64,000 bases of DNA, taken from positions 38,666,259 through 38,730,258 of the forward strand of contig CM031626.1 in assembly GCA_018398815.1 (NCBI GenBank), in the 5' to 3' direction. The notes under the pieces were generated by a model. It was not told the DNA's origin, did not search any database, and saw only the letters and a program-made list of their open reading frames with translations. Below, one piece after another: positions 1 through 10,199 of the stretch. The position numbers and the translations under genes are program-made. The stretch's first letter is position 1; each line of letters begins with the position of its first letter. This DNA comes from Conus ventricosus (lineage: Eukaryota; Mollusca; Gastropoda; Neogastropoda; Conidae).

Positions 1-1425
1 CACCCTCCGCACGTGGCCTCAACGGTGCCCTAATGTCAGGAAGGGTAGCTAGATCGGCGGACGAAAGGGGGTTCGTTGGTACGGCGGAGGTCCAAGTATA
101 TTGGGGTGTAGACCGGAGGAGTGTAAAAGGAAAACAGTGGACGTTCACGGACTGACTCAGTTGGAAGTAGTTAACCTAAATGAGGAAGGGAGGTACACGA
201 GCCATGCGACAACGTGGGTTTACCATCCCAGGCGGCCATCGACAATGTGGTTATACCAGTGGTCGTCACACTTCCCGGCTGGGCGACGGAAAGAGCTCTC
301 CACAGAAGCTTTACCTAGACCGGCTGCCTGCGGCAGCCAGAGACCGATCGAGTCACTACTATATTAAATCCATGGTTTCGCTATCCGATTTGTTCTCGGA
401 TTGATAAGTTCCGGAACACGTCGTACTATTCCTTGCACTACACGTTCGTACGAGCAGTACACACACAATGCTTGGTTCACACGCGAGGTCACAGTTAGCT
501 CGCCTAGCCTATTGGTACCCCAAAACATTTTCAGATCAATGACGGTAGGAAACTTAATCACAAATCCCCAAGTCAATGAAGTTGAAACTCGAGCGCCAAC
601 CCATTTCGTAATGCACTGTCGGTTTCACGGCACTAAGTCACCCTCACGGTGCGGACACCGGCTAATGTATCAAACACTACGCCTTGGAGCCTAACTCATT
701 GGACGGAACGTTCAACAATATCAATATACAGGAACTTAGGTAACCAGTAACGATTCCCCTTCATTGACCTTGCCTGCACTAAGTCCTGTTCACACAAAAT
801 AAACACTCGTGTAGCACCGAAGTCCTTCCTCCCACAATGTGTCTGAACACACACACTGTAACCCGCTCAGAGCAGTAACAACCGCCGAGCAATTGAAGAG
901 CTTAATACGGTATATCCTGTCCACACACAAAATATTTCTACATTCAAAAATCACATTTATGAATTCACTCCTAACGCACCCTTTACACGATCACAAGTGT
1001 ACACTACACAATTCCTAACAATACAACCGAGCCAAAGAAACACGAACTAACCAACTTCCGTCAAAAAAAAACTATTTATGTCCTAGACTACAAAAGAGGA
1101 AGAAAAACTGACACCTGTCACCACGACGCGACCGATTCAACGGTAGGACGAGGCCAAATCTAACGATGGGGAGTTTCCACGGTCAGCAACTCTCGATCTG
1201 TGAGGGAATATAATAACCTAGCTAAACAACTTTCACAAAAGAACAATATAATGAATAAACAGCAGTAGAGGGTTCTAATCCACCTCCAAATGTTACCCCC
1301 CTACTACGCTAGGGGTAACCCTCCAACCTCCCACAACCTATTCGTAGCACAATTCCAAGCACAAACACTACGCCAAAAACAACAAACACAACAGGCAGCG
1401 CAAAAGGTCAAGAAAGGTCACAGCG
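1..1425. other. Unclassified sequence next to a retrotransposon primer-binding site
   Basis: I see no credible gene here. The open frames are short, lack known motifs and sit on both strands. Because a tRNA-Pro primer-binding site in minus orientation lies at the right edge, this stretch should be the internal leader or gag-side part of an LTR element reading leftward. No gag, protease or polymerase motif could be recognised, so the assignment is inference. The right third is rich in A and CA-containing words. Confidence 0.3.
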
Positions 1426-1452
1426 ATCCCGGACGAGCCCCCATAATTGTCA
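1426..1452 (-). mobile_element. tRNA-Pro primer-binding site and LTR start of a minus-strand LTR retrotransposon
   Basis: On the minus strand positions 1443-1426 read TGGGGGCTCGTCCGGGAT, the exact 18-nt sequence complementary to the 3' end of tRNA-Pro that retroviruses such as murine leukaemia virus use for priming. Four bases away, at 1448, the plus strand begins TGTCAC, the same terminal pentamer (TGTCA) as the Gypsy LTRs at 25,343, 30,589 and 54,066. The spacing matches the PBS/LTR boundary at 30,568-30,589. The far LTR end could not be located, so the LTR length is unknown. Confidence 0.65.
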
Positions 1453-1678
1453 CGTGGGTGATGTCACGTGGTAATTGTTCAAGGGAAACGCTATGATCAT
1501 CCAACTCAATCGCGCTAACCACACAAACATCAAATCCAAACACGGAAATACGAGTACAAAAAAACTGAAACTTTACTGTCACAAAAAAACATAGATGTTC
1601 ACACAATGTTTACATACATATATAAGGACGGGTATACATTTATAACTCCAAAAGGGCTGTAAATAAATGGAAGGGACA
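1453..1678. other. Probable LTR interior, no gene
   Basis: This stretch follows the TGTCAC start and is presumed to be LTR sequence. It holds a second GTCACGTG word but no recognisable gene. It shows no clear similarity by eye to the 1.39-kb LTRs at 25,343 and 30,589 beyond the terminal bases, so it is a different family or subfamily. Confidence 0.3.
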
Positions 1679-1684
1679 AACACA

Positions 1685-1722
<38 letters not shown>

Positions 1723-1738
1723 CACACACACACACAAA
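1679..1738. repeat. (CA)n microsatellite
   Basis: Almost pure CA dinucleotide run with two single-base interruptions. Apparent Cys/Val-rich or Thr/His-rich reading frames across it are artefacts of the repeat. Confidence 0.95.
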
Positions 1739-4514
1739 TAATCGAATCTCTCTCCACTAACATTCACGCCCCGGCCGGATTCTGGTGGGGCCAGAAGGTA
1801 AGGTAGAGCCGAATGCAATCAAAGGGTCAAGGGAGCTTAAAAAAAACAGGAAGCTTGCCAAAAACCTGATCCCCGAAAATTAAAGTAGGGATGATCAGGA
1901 TTGCCAAATGCAAATCAAGGACAACACCTGTGGGACGAGACGGATTACGGTTCAGAAGGAGAAATTTTAGCACTAGATCATTAAATAAGCAAGGCCAAAA
2001 CAAAGGGGAGCGTCTTGGGCAATACCCTTGGAATGGGGTAGTATACTGGGGAAGTTCAACTGCTAAGGGTTGTAACTAAACATTCAACATTAATTTCACT
2101 CTTTTTTTAAACGCTAACAGACGAAGGAACAGTTCATCACAGAAAGATTGATAAACACTGCATGGTTAAACTTGGCGACACAAACTGGAACCCTGCACAA
2201 GGAAAAAAAAACGCACCATACAGCGGCGACAACCCTGGAAACAAGTATATGTGGAAATGCACAACACAACATTCATGTTAGGCAAACATAGCTATAATAG
2301 AATGATACAGCGCTCTGCGACAAAACTGATTTAACGCCTGTCCTTTATCTCTGCAATAAAACGTGGATGCCAGACTTACGGACCGACCCCCCAACGCCTC
2401 AACCGTGAGACAGTCTGTGCGGGTCCAGCGAAGGGAGAGCGCGTCGTCCGTCGGATGCACACACACGACAGGATAGCGTCCTTTCTCCTTCCAAGGAGAT
2501 ACAGTTACACACAACGAGGCCACGAAGGTCCGATGGTGAAGGTGAGATACACTCCAGTCAGGCACACAGGTGTGGCGGCCGTCCAACACCTGTACGCAAC
2601 AGGTAGGGCAGTGGCACCAGCGCCCCGAAGCTGTAGGGTAGAGAGTGGGGTCGCCGGCGCAACACAAAATGAAGGGTCAGGCTGAAGGTCCCTCTCTCCC
2701 AAAGATGGTGCACGGCAGCAGGTGCGTCCTCGTTCCGACCCCGGGGCGAGGAGTCCTTGCGGGTTCCCGGAGGAGGGGCGAGGAAGAGGAAGGGCTGAAG
2801 CTGGGAGAGGGAAAGGGGAGGGATGATGTGGCGATAGAAGAAGATGGAGGTAGTGGGGTCAAGCCGTGGTCGCAGCAGCAGTTGCGGTACCAGTGGCGGC
2901 AACAGCAGAAACCGGAAAAGCGGCGAGACCGGCCACAATATTGCAAGTCGGCGGCGGCAGCAGCGGCACACAGGTAAGTCAGACCATGGGTTGAGGGGAG
3001 GGAAAGAGAAAAAAAACAACAAGAGGAAGAAGTAGAAGTAGATGACGAAGCCCCCCTCCGAAGAAGTCTGGAAAACCCACAAAAGATGGTTTCCCAATAA
3101 ATAATGTGCGAAGCAAAAACCCGTGATGCAGGCATCCATTACAGAGGAGTAGCAAGGACAGAGCAAAGAACGCACTGCAGAGCGCTGGCTTATTTTTGTT
3201 CTCAAATTGTTATTAAATTTTTAAAAATCATTTCCCAGTTCAGACACTTTGTCTACATACACATACCCAATAAGCGTTCACAAAGTATATGTAAACACCC
3301 CTGGGTTGGCTTCTTGAGCTAAAAAAAAACCGAATCATTCCTCGGGACAATCCTTTTCCGTAACAAAGGCCGGAAGCATTAACAGGCGCCACATTAAACT
3401 TATGGGGCGCTCTAAACATTTACAAGAATGACAACAAAAATTGGGTTAAAGAAAAAAAAAACAAGTCCTGAACAAACGCATTAACAAGTGAACGACCACT
3501 TAACACACAAACACATGTGGCGAGACCATGACCCGGAATGCGAGGTACAGGCAACGCGAAAACACACAGAACACGCAACACTAATATTTGGAAGGGAAAT
3601 GGATAACACGCCCTATGCTGTAAAATGAAAAACAAAATGGCTAGAAGTCCCCCCCCCCCCTCTAAATGAATAAATTTAAAAAGTTGGTATAAGCGAAATG
3701 GTAATAATAATGATAAAACGAAACTAATACTCTAAACGCAACAAAATAAATAATGAAAGAATTTAAGTATGCTGGGAAGAAACCAATTCTTTAAAATAGA
3801 TTTGGAAAAAATAATATTAATAACAAGAAAATAGATATGAACTAACTACGCTATGTACTCAAACTGACTTGTGAAAGGGACGCCTGAGGAAGCTGGAATA
3901 GTTAAGCCCTGCACGGCTGATATGAACCCTGGTCAGGGCATAAAAGTTTAGAAAAAAACAGGCTTCTGCCTCTAAGTGATTCGGGGATTCACGACTCGTG
4001 ATACTGATCCCCTGGGAATACGACCAAAAAAAACTGGAGTCAAGACGACAGCACTCCTATGGGTACTATGGTTGGTTTCAACCCAAAGGTTTAAAACCTG
4101 ATACCGAGAGCCTGGAGATATGGATCTCCCAAAAAAAACATATGCAACGCAGTTTCCCTCAAAGCCAAAACAGTGGTGGGTCCCCGAGGGATATGGATCC
4201 CTCACAAAACTACAGTTACACGGAAAACCTGCATGCATAAGGCTTGCACGACACGTTATCCTTTCCTCCACTCTCCCAACCCAAATCTCTACTGCCTCGG
4301 TCCGGTTCCAAAAAAAACCTGATTGGGCAGGTGAGAGGAGGCTCATCAGCTACGTTTACCCCCGTGCAACCAGAGTCACACGGGAAAAAACACATGACAA
4401 TGCAGGGATGAAGGTGGGTTGCAGCGTTTCAAAGCTAAATAAAAACGAAGTTGGTTTTTTTTTTGAAGACCACAAGACACTCTGCTTAAGGTTAACATTT
4501 TACCAAACTAAACC
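1739..4514. other. Unclassified intergenic sequence
   Basis: No gene is recognised in this 2.8-kb stretch. A G+C-rich block at about 2,390-3,010 gives long low-complexity frames on both strands (Arg/Gly-rich on plus, Leu/Pro/Phe-rich on minus) without domain motifs, so I treat them as non-coding. Around 4,100-4,210 two short palindromic words centred on GATATGGATC recur. Many runs of seven or eight A look like consensus errors. A C run sits at about 3,650. Confidence 0.5.
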
Positions 4515-4607
4515 AGAGAACAGTAATATTGCCGACTCTACCCCACTTGCTCTCCACCAAGTTTTCGGGCCGGAAAGTGACCTAGAATCAGCATATTACT
4601 GTTCTCT
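4515..4607. repeat. 93-bp palindromic interspersed repeat, copy 1
   Basis: The segment begins AGAGAACAGTAATAT and ends ATATTACTGTTCTCT, so it is bounded by perfect 15-nt inverted arms. The inner part is partly self-complementary (GACTCTACCCCACTT against AAGTGACCTAGAATC). A second copy lies in opposite orientation at 20,688-20,778 with the same inner sequence. This is either a miniature inverted-repeat element or a conserved hairpin. Confidence 0.8.
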
Positions 4608-5028
4608 GACAAGTAAGACTTCAATAACCAAAATATTAGAACGACCTACAAACAAACATTACTGTTGTGGGTTATCGTTTCAAAACTAATTTACTAAAAC
4701 TTTTTCAAAAATTTTTTTTTGCTTTATCCCTATGATTTCCTATCATTTTCGCGCATACTGTTCATTTTCAATAACATCATTTTTGCGGAGACAGTCACAA
4801 ATAAGACTTGGCTGAGACACTGTGCGAACCTCTGCCCTAATTATGAGGGCTTGGGGTTTGGGGCAGGGTCCATGTACCGCGGCCCTGGGGATCCTATGGC
4901 CTGTAATTAGCTGACGCCATAGGAAGGGCTGGCGGCACCTGCCGTGTGCGAAGGATTGCTTGTGATATTTCATTTCACCACGGAGCCATAGACATACGTG
5001 TTCTGCGTTTCACAAAAATACGTTCTCG
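4608..5028. other. No gene seen
   Basis: A/T-rich sequence followed by a short G+C-richer block at about 4,840-4,950. There is no recognisable domain or RNA gene. Confidence 0.5.
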
Positions 5029-5053
5029 CACACACACACACTCACGAACATTG

Positions 5054-5132
<79 letters not shown>

Positions 5133-5164
5133 CACAACACACACACCACACACACACACACACT
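5029..5164. repeat. (CA)n microsatellite
   Basis: About 135 bp of CA repeats with a few interruptions (CTCA, CAACA, CACCA). Frames translated across it are low-complexity artefacts. Confidence 0.95.
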
Positions 5165-6329
5165 CTTTCTTCTTCTCTCTCTAATTAATGGCATAAAATG
5201 CCTGCCACACTTCTTCTGACTACATTTCTACCTACAAAAGTTTGTAACAGAACAGGCAGACACGGGGCTGCAAACCTGATCACTTAAATTTTACGGCTTG
5301 CGGCCGATAGTTTCACACACCGCGCCGCTGGCTTACAGGACTGCGACCAATAAAAAATCAATAAAGCACACCTGCTGGGCAGGCACGGGGCGCACTAATG
5401 TATTAGCAAATGTTTTGGAATATTTCTGGATTGTGCCTCGTCGACACACCGTATCGAGGCTGTCACTTGACACGACCGGGTTCGCCCATTGCTTGCTCGG
5501 GACTCACGCACAAGGAAGGTTGTGTTTTGACTGCGCTTGGTGTGGAACACTGTGTTTTAAATTGTGTTATTTTTAAATGGGTTAACGTTACTGAAGAACA
5601 GGTTTGTGATATTGAGACCTAATAAGTTTTACTTTAAAACTGCATGTATAGAGTATTGGTGGACAGAATTAGGCGAAGCATGTGTGAAACCGGAGAGAAT
5701 TGTTTTTCTAGAAAACGAAAAAAGTGAACTAACTGCTTTTAGAAATGAACGACTATCGTATGGTTTGTTGGTTCAAGGGAAATGAAACAAGATTGTAGCT
5801 GTTTTAAGACGTGTTTGACTATTGATGAGAAGGTTCCTTTCTAATAAATGGCGTGCATTGTTGAAAGTCCGGCCAAAAGCAAACAAACATCACGCGTTGA
5901 TTGATTGGGAGTGGATTGAGGACAGCTAAAGCCATGTGAAAAAACATGGCGTTCATTTCTTATGGCGGAGGTAAACACGGCTGATACGTATGCTAAAAAA
6001 ACTTATATTTGAAACATTTTTGCTGTTCCTCCAAGTAAAAATGTTCTCAGTTTGTGTTAGACTTGATTGATGTTAACTACAGATTCATTTCTTGTGCAAG
6101 TGGGGGATCTGTGTATTAAGATGTGTATAACTTTCTACTTTTTTATTCTAACCAGTCATCTGCCATTCATGTGTGCCCTTATGCACACTGATGGCCGATT
6201 TTCGAATGTTCTGGCAAACAAACTAGATAGGGGCTCTAGGCAGACTTAGTACATCTACCAGTATGGTGAGGGAGTAGTTGTCCTGTGGCAGCACTATCTT
6301 CATATAAACGCCTCCAATATACAGCAAAC
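5165..6329. other. Unclassified sequence, no gene recognised
   Basis: Several short open frames occur in the 5,298-5,785 interval, overlapping in different frames, but none shows a conserved motif, signal peptide or domain. I see no repeat boundary. It may be ordinary intergenic or intronic DNA. Confidence 0.45.
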
Positions 6330-6540
6330 TAGGCCAAGTGATCATATTTGATCACTTGACCTGCAAAGCGGGCCAGCCTGCCGCCAATGCTCAGCACGGA
6401 GCACCTGCAAAGCTCGGCGGAAAAAAACTAGGCCAAGTGATCATATATGCTCACTTGACCTACAAAGCGCGGCTGCACGGAGCACTGCAAAGCTCGGCGG
6501 AAAAAACTAGGCCAAGTGATCAATATGATCACTTGGCCTA
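6330..6540. repeat. Three tandem palindromes in a short repeat array
   Basis: Three units start with TAGGCCAAGTGATCA and contain its inverse just downstream (6,330-6,362, 6,429-6,462 and 6,508-6,540). The last is perfect, with 15-nt arms and a 3-nt loop ATA. The first two have a T-to-C change in the final arm (CACTTGACCT). Between the palindromes is a spacer with GCAAAGCTCGGCGGAAAAAA. The unit spacing is about 99 and then 79 bp. Confidence 0.8.
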
Positions 6541-6747
6541 GTTGATTGAGGTTGCGAGCAAGCACAACCTTTTTAAAGTTCACAAAGCAAGAATTTGGTC
6601 CTAGTAGTTTCACTTTTTGTTTGTTTGTTGGTGTTTGTGTGTTTTGGGGCCCTACCCCACGCACGCACGTCCCTCCACCCTCACCCTGAACTGTCTATTG
6701 TGTGGTTTGTTTGTGTTTGTTGGTTTGTTTTTGTCCTACCCCAGCAT

Positions 6748-6823
6748 GCACCCCCCCCACCCCACCCCACCCACCCCACCCCCCACCCACCCTTACCCCA
6801 CCCACCCCACCTCCCCCCCACGC
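6748..6823. repeat. C-rich (CCCCA)n tract
   Basis: Irregular CCCCACC and CCCCCCAC runs. The complementary strand is G-rich with many GGGG blocks, a pattern able to form a G-quadruplex. No coding meaning is evident. Confidence 0.8.
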
Positions 6824-6835
6824 ATGCACACACTC

Positions 6836-7095
6836 AAGTTCCTTCTAATTTTTAATTAAGTTACCCCAAGTTACTTTTAAGTTTTTACTCAAGTTGTCTT
6901 TAAGTCATCCTCAAAGTTATCCACAAGTTCTTACTTAAGTTACTTCTAATTTTTTAAATTAAGGCGCCCAAGTTCTTAATAAGTTCTTGATCAAGTTCTT
7001 AAGTAAGTTCTTAATAAGTTCTTGATCAAGTTCTTGATAAGTTCTTGATTAAGTCACCCTTTTTAAGTACAACCAAAGTTCTTATTCAAGTTCTT
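6836..7095. repeat. Degenerate AAGTT(CTT/ACT) tandem array
   Basis: Short words AAGTTCTT, AAGTTACT, GATCAAGTTCTT and AATAAGTTCTT are repeated about twenty times in variable order. The array is A/T-rich and has no gene. It fills the gap between the C-rich tract and the left part of the virus-like region. Confidence 0.8.
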
Positions 7096-7382
7096 AATTA
7101 TAAAAAAAATTACAATCTATGTTTTTATCTTAATAGCAGTGTCAAATATAGTATACACACGCCCCCAAAAAAAAAGCGTCATCGTTGAGGATGTCTTGCT
7201 CAGCGTCTCGCTAGATCTTAATGAAGTTTTTTACACCCTAAGCAACCGCATTGATTACAATTCGGGTCTATGGAAATGTCTTTTATAGATCCATGTCTTT
7301 ATTTATTGACTTTATCATTTTATAATACGCCATGATCTATTTTTATTAAAAAAATTTAAAATATTATTGCATAAAAAATGGA
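7096..7382. other. A/T-rich spacer before virus-like set A
   Basis: No gene is seen. The sequence is strongly A/T-rich with poly-A and poly-T runs and leads to the 3' end of the minus-strand small gene at 7,383. Confidence 0.4.
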
Positions 7383-7860
7383 TCAAAAGGGATGCTTTGT
7401 TATTGGCGGTTTTGGGGGTGCTGTTGTTTTTTTTCTGTATTTAGTGGTTCCCGATTTTTTTTGATTGCTTTTGTTTTTGTTGCCATTGGTTATATTTTTA
7501 TAAACCGTAATAAACTGCCCCCAACAGCAGAAATTGGCCCCAAAAATGGCAACAGTTTTAAGTTCAATATTCATGAGACTTTGGCGGCCTTGAATCGCAT
7601 GGAGTTTTTTATAGCCGGCATTGGATCAACTTGTTCTGGCGTTGGCGGTGTTATGTTTTTTATGAGAGTTATATTTCGTAACATTAACTTTTTTTGTCTG
7701 TTCCACTCTGCTAATTTTTTTCCTGCTTCAACACGCCCAGGATTTTTAATGGTCTCCACCTGATTCAGCGTTTTCTGATTCTGCTGATTTTCTGGCTGGT
7801 TACTTTCTCCACCTGATTCAGTGTTTTCTGATTTGATGATTTTCCAGCTCGTTCAGTTTG
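7383..7860 (-). pseudogene. Small basic membrane protein of the virus-like element (frameshifted)
   Basis: Read on the minus strand, the N-terminal part has an imperfect tandem repeat (7,755-7,860, words like ESGGE/NQPENQQNQ). It is followed by a basic motif PGRVEAGKKLAEWNRQKK at about 7,680-7,745, then by a hydrophobic segment and a Lys-rich tail. I recall basic proteins with an RVAAGKKLAE-type motif and one membrane segment beside PolB-type elements in invertebrate genomes, but no function is known to me. At least one frameshift separates the basic part from the hydrophobic part (near 7,570). It lies leftmost in set A. An alternative is an unrelated chance frame, but the motif makes that less likely. 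Confidence 0.45.
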
Positions 7861-8365
7861 AAGGGAAAAAAAATCTATATGATTAAAGTTATTAATCCCA
7901 TGATTAATGGCGATAACAATGTTCCAAATCTGTAGTATAGTTTACAAACCCCAGAGACTCTAATGACTTTGTTAAACTGGGTCTTGCGTTAAATCATACG
8001 TAAGATCTTGTTCAGAATCAATGGGAGCAAATCTACTGATAGTTTAGTGTACAAACTAAGAACCGTTTGCCCACACTTTCACCATTCTAGACCCCAGCTG
8101 CGCTTTTATACTGTTATGACACTTTAAATGTCTTGTGGCGACATCTGTTGAATCTGTTCAATGCTGAATTCAGTTCCGAGGAACTGTTTTTTTTTTCACA
8201 TGCTGCCAAAGAATCGCCTCCCCTTTTTTGGGCCCCTAATAGTTTGGTCATAAACTTGGTCATTCTTTAAGTTCAGGAAGGTTTAGGCTCCCTTTTGTAG
8301 CTGTAGGAGAAAATAAACTGTTCTTTTTTAAAAATTTAATTATAATTATTTTATTTTAAAAAAAA
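7861..8365. other. No gene seen
   Basis: A/T-rich sequence with no recognisable motif. The quality of the consensus drops to the right of about 8,200, where homopolymers lengthen. Confidence 0.4.
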
Positions 8366-8602
8366 TGAGCACTAAAAAAAACTTTTTCCAACTTGTATAC
8401 CTTTCTGCTGTTTTGGAGGAAAAAAGGTTGGATACTCAATGCTTGGTTTAAAAAAAGCCTTTTTAAAGGGTTTAAAACAGAAAATTTTGGGCAAACTGCC
8501 TTTGGGTTTTCAGAAAAGTTTGATTGCTATGTTGCAGCTTCGTTTGTACGAAAGTTTTTTCTAGTTAAGCAAGGAAAAATTTCCAGACTATAATATGTAA
8601 AT
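8366..8602 (+). pseudogene. Unknown short gene remnant, virus-like set A
   Basis: An ATG at 8,366 preceded by a run of A opens a frame beginning MSTKKNFFQLVYL, which breaks by frameshift near 8,450 and continues in another frame to about 8,593. I do not recognise the product. The start context (A-run directly before ATG) matches that of the other set A genes, which is the main reason to record it. It may be an accessory gene or noise in a low-quality stretch. Confidence 0.25.
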
Positions 8603-8794
8603 AAAAATTTACATTTAAAAAAATTGGCCTCACTCGTAATGTGATAGGTGGGGCGGGGGGTGAATGCGCTTGCTTTTAGCGGAAGTAATTTGCTTTTAGA
8701 AAAATTCGGGGAGGGACGGCGAGAAAAAAAGACTTAAAACCAAAGCTATGGAGAATGCACCCTGCGAAAAAACGCCTTTTAAAAAGCAGGGGAC

Positions 8795-10186
8795 TTGAGC
8801 GGGTTAAAATTTTTTTTAAGACCCTTTTTAAAAAAAACAGGGGCATGCAGCTTACAATTTAAAGAGGGTTGCCCAAAAGCGAAAAAAGAATATTATCTTG
8901 TAACAGGCAACCCAATCAAAAACCTTGCCCTCGCCAAAATTCAGTGCTTTTATCAACCTTCAGAAAAACAAAAAAAGGGCAAGAAACGGGTTTATTCCCT
9001 TTTGGGGTATGCCCGTTGTGTATTTTTTGCGCATAATTTTGGTGAAAAAAAAAAATGAAAAGTCTATTATTCGCCAAAAGGTTTTTTTGGAGGGAAATCG
9101 GGGCCCAATTAAAAAAGCTAACCCAAAAGCAGCTGGAATTTTAAAGTGAAAAAAAACAGAAAAAGAATGGTTACCCAAAACAAGCGTTTTGGCAAATTTA
9201 TTTACCAGGGGCCTAGCAAATTTACAGGGGAAAACATTTTTGTCAATAAACTCAAAACGACCCCCATAAAATGGATTTTATATTTCCCCTCTGTACGATT
9301 AGACGAAAAAAAAAATTTTAAAGTAGCAAAAAACGTCATTGACATGGCTTCCCAAGATAAAAAGTTGCGGGCCATTTAACAAAAAAGAGTGCTTTTGCTG
9401 TTGCTTTTTGCCTAAAAAATGATAAAACCAAAACGGGCCCCTTAAACTTTCCCTCGCAGGGATTCAGTCGAAAAGGAAAAAGAATTTAAAGGCCAGTAAA
9501 TCAATTATTTTTAAAAACCTTAGAGTTGAATTTAAAAGAGGCTTTCCCGGGGGAGTTCACAGTTCACAGGTTTAGTTAAAAAACCCTTTTAAAAAAACAG
9601 TTAGCCGAAAGATTTTTCCCCCCCCAAAAACAGTATACAGAGGGGCTGATTGATTTTTCCCTCGCAACCAAAAGGGGTTTTAGAAAAGGGACTGCCTTCA
9701 GTTCTGGCGCAATGAATAATGAAAAATTTTAAAGGGCTTAAAAAAACCGTACAAGCAATCAAAAGAAAAAAAATTTAAATGTTGTAAAGGAGGGGTTTTT
9801 TTTTTAAAACCCGAAACTTTTTAACCATTTGGATTAAAAGTAAGGTGCCTTTATTTCCCGGGGAAAAAGCAAAAGGGGGGACACTGGGCATCGGGGCCCC
9901 ACCGAAAAAATTTTGGAGTGTTGACCCGTCCCGAAATAAAAAAAAAATTGGGTAAAAAATGAACCCGGCCCGTGTATTTTTTTGGGAAAAAATGACACAA
10001 AAAAACAACCAGTTTCCTTTCAAAGATCTTTTGTTGAAAGAAAAACCTGAGAAAATTTTCCGGGACAGAAAACCTTTTCCCGTTTTTAATTTAAATTTTG
10101 GGTTCCCCCGTCCCCAAATTTGGGCAAAAATGAAAACTCGGAAATTAACAAACCCCCGGGTTTTGTGTTTTTTTTCTATCAAATAA
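8795..10186 (+). pseudogene. Unknown frameshifted coding remnant(s), virus-like set A
   Basis: Plus-strand frames in succession (about 8,795-9,058, 9,146-9,379, then several short pieces to 10,186) are Lys/Phe-rich and look like one or more genes shredded by homopolymer errors. Visible pieces include KFIYQGPSKFTGENIF and TPIKWILYFPSVRLDEKK. No family is recognised. I considered a cysteine protease but saw no catalytic His/Cys pattern. The minus-strand frame at 9,775-10,182 overlaps and looks like a shadow. The region sits just past the 3' end of PolB, converging with it. Confidence 0.3.
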
Positions 10187-10199
10187 ATTTCTTTTTTAA

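Noticed and set aside
2960..3040. Possible CRISPR-like or satellite arrays anywhere in the window
   Set aside because: No array of equal-length direct repeats with unique equal-length spacers exists. The repeats seen are microsatellites, palindromes or gag coding repeats.
2558..3205. Long minus-strand frame (215 codons) in G+C-rich DNA
   Set aside because: Low-complexity Leu/Pro/Phe/Arg composition, overlapping long frames on the other strand, no motif. It looks like a composition effect.
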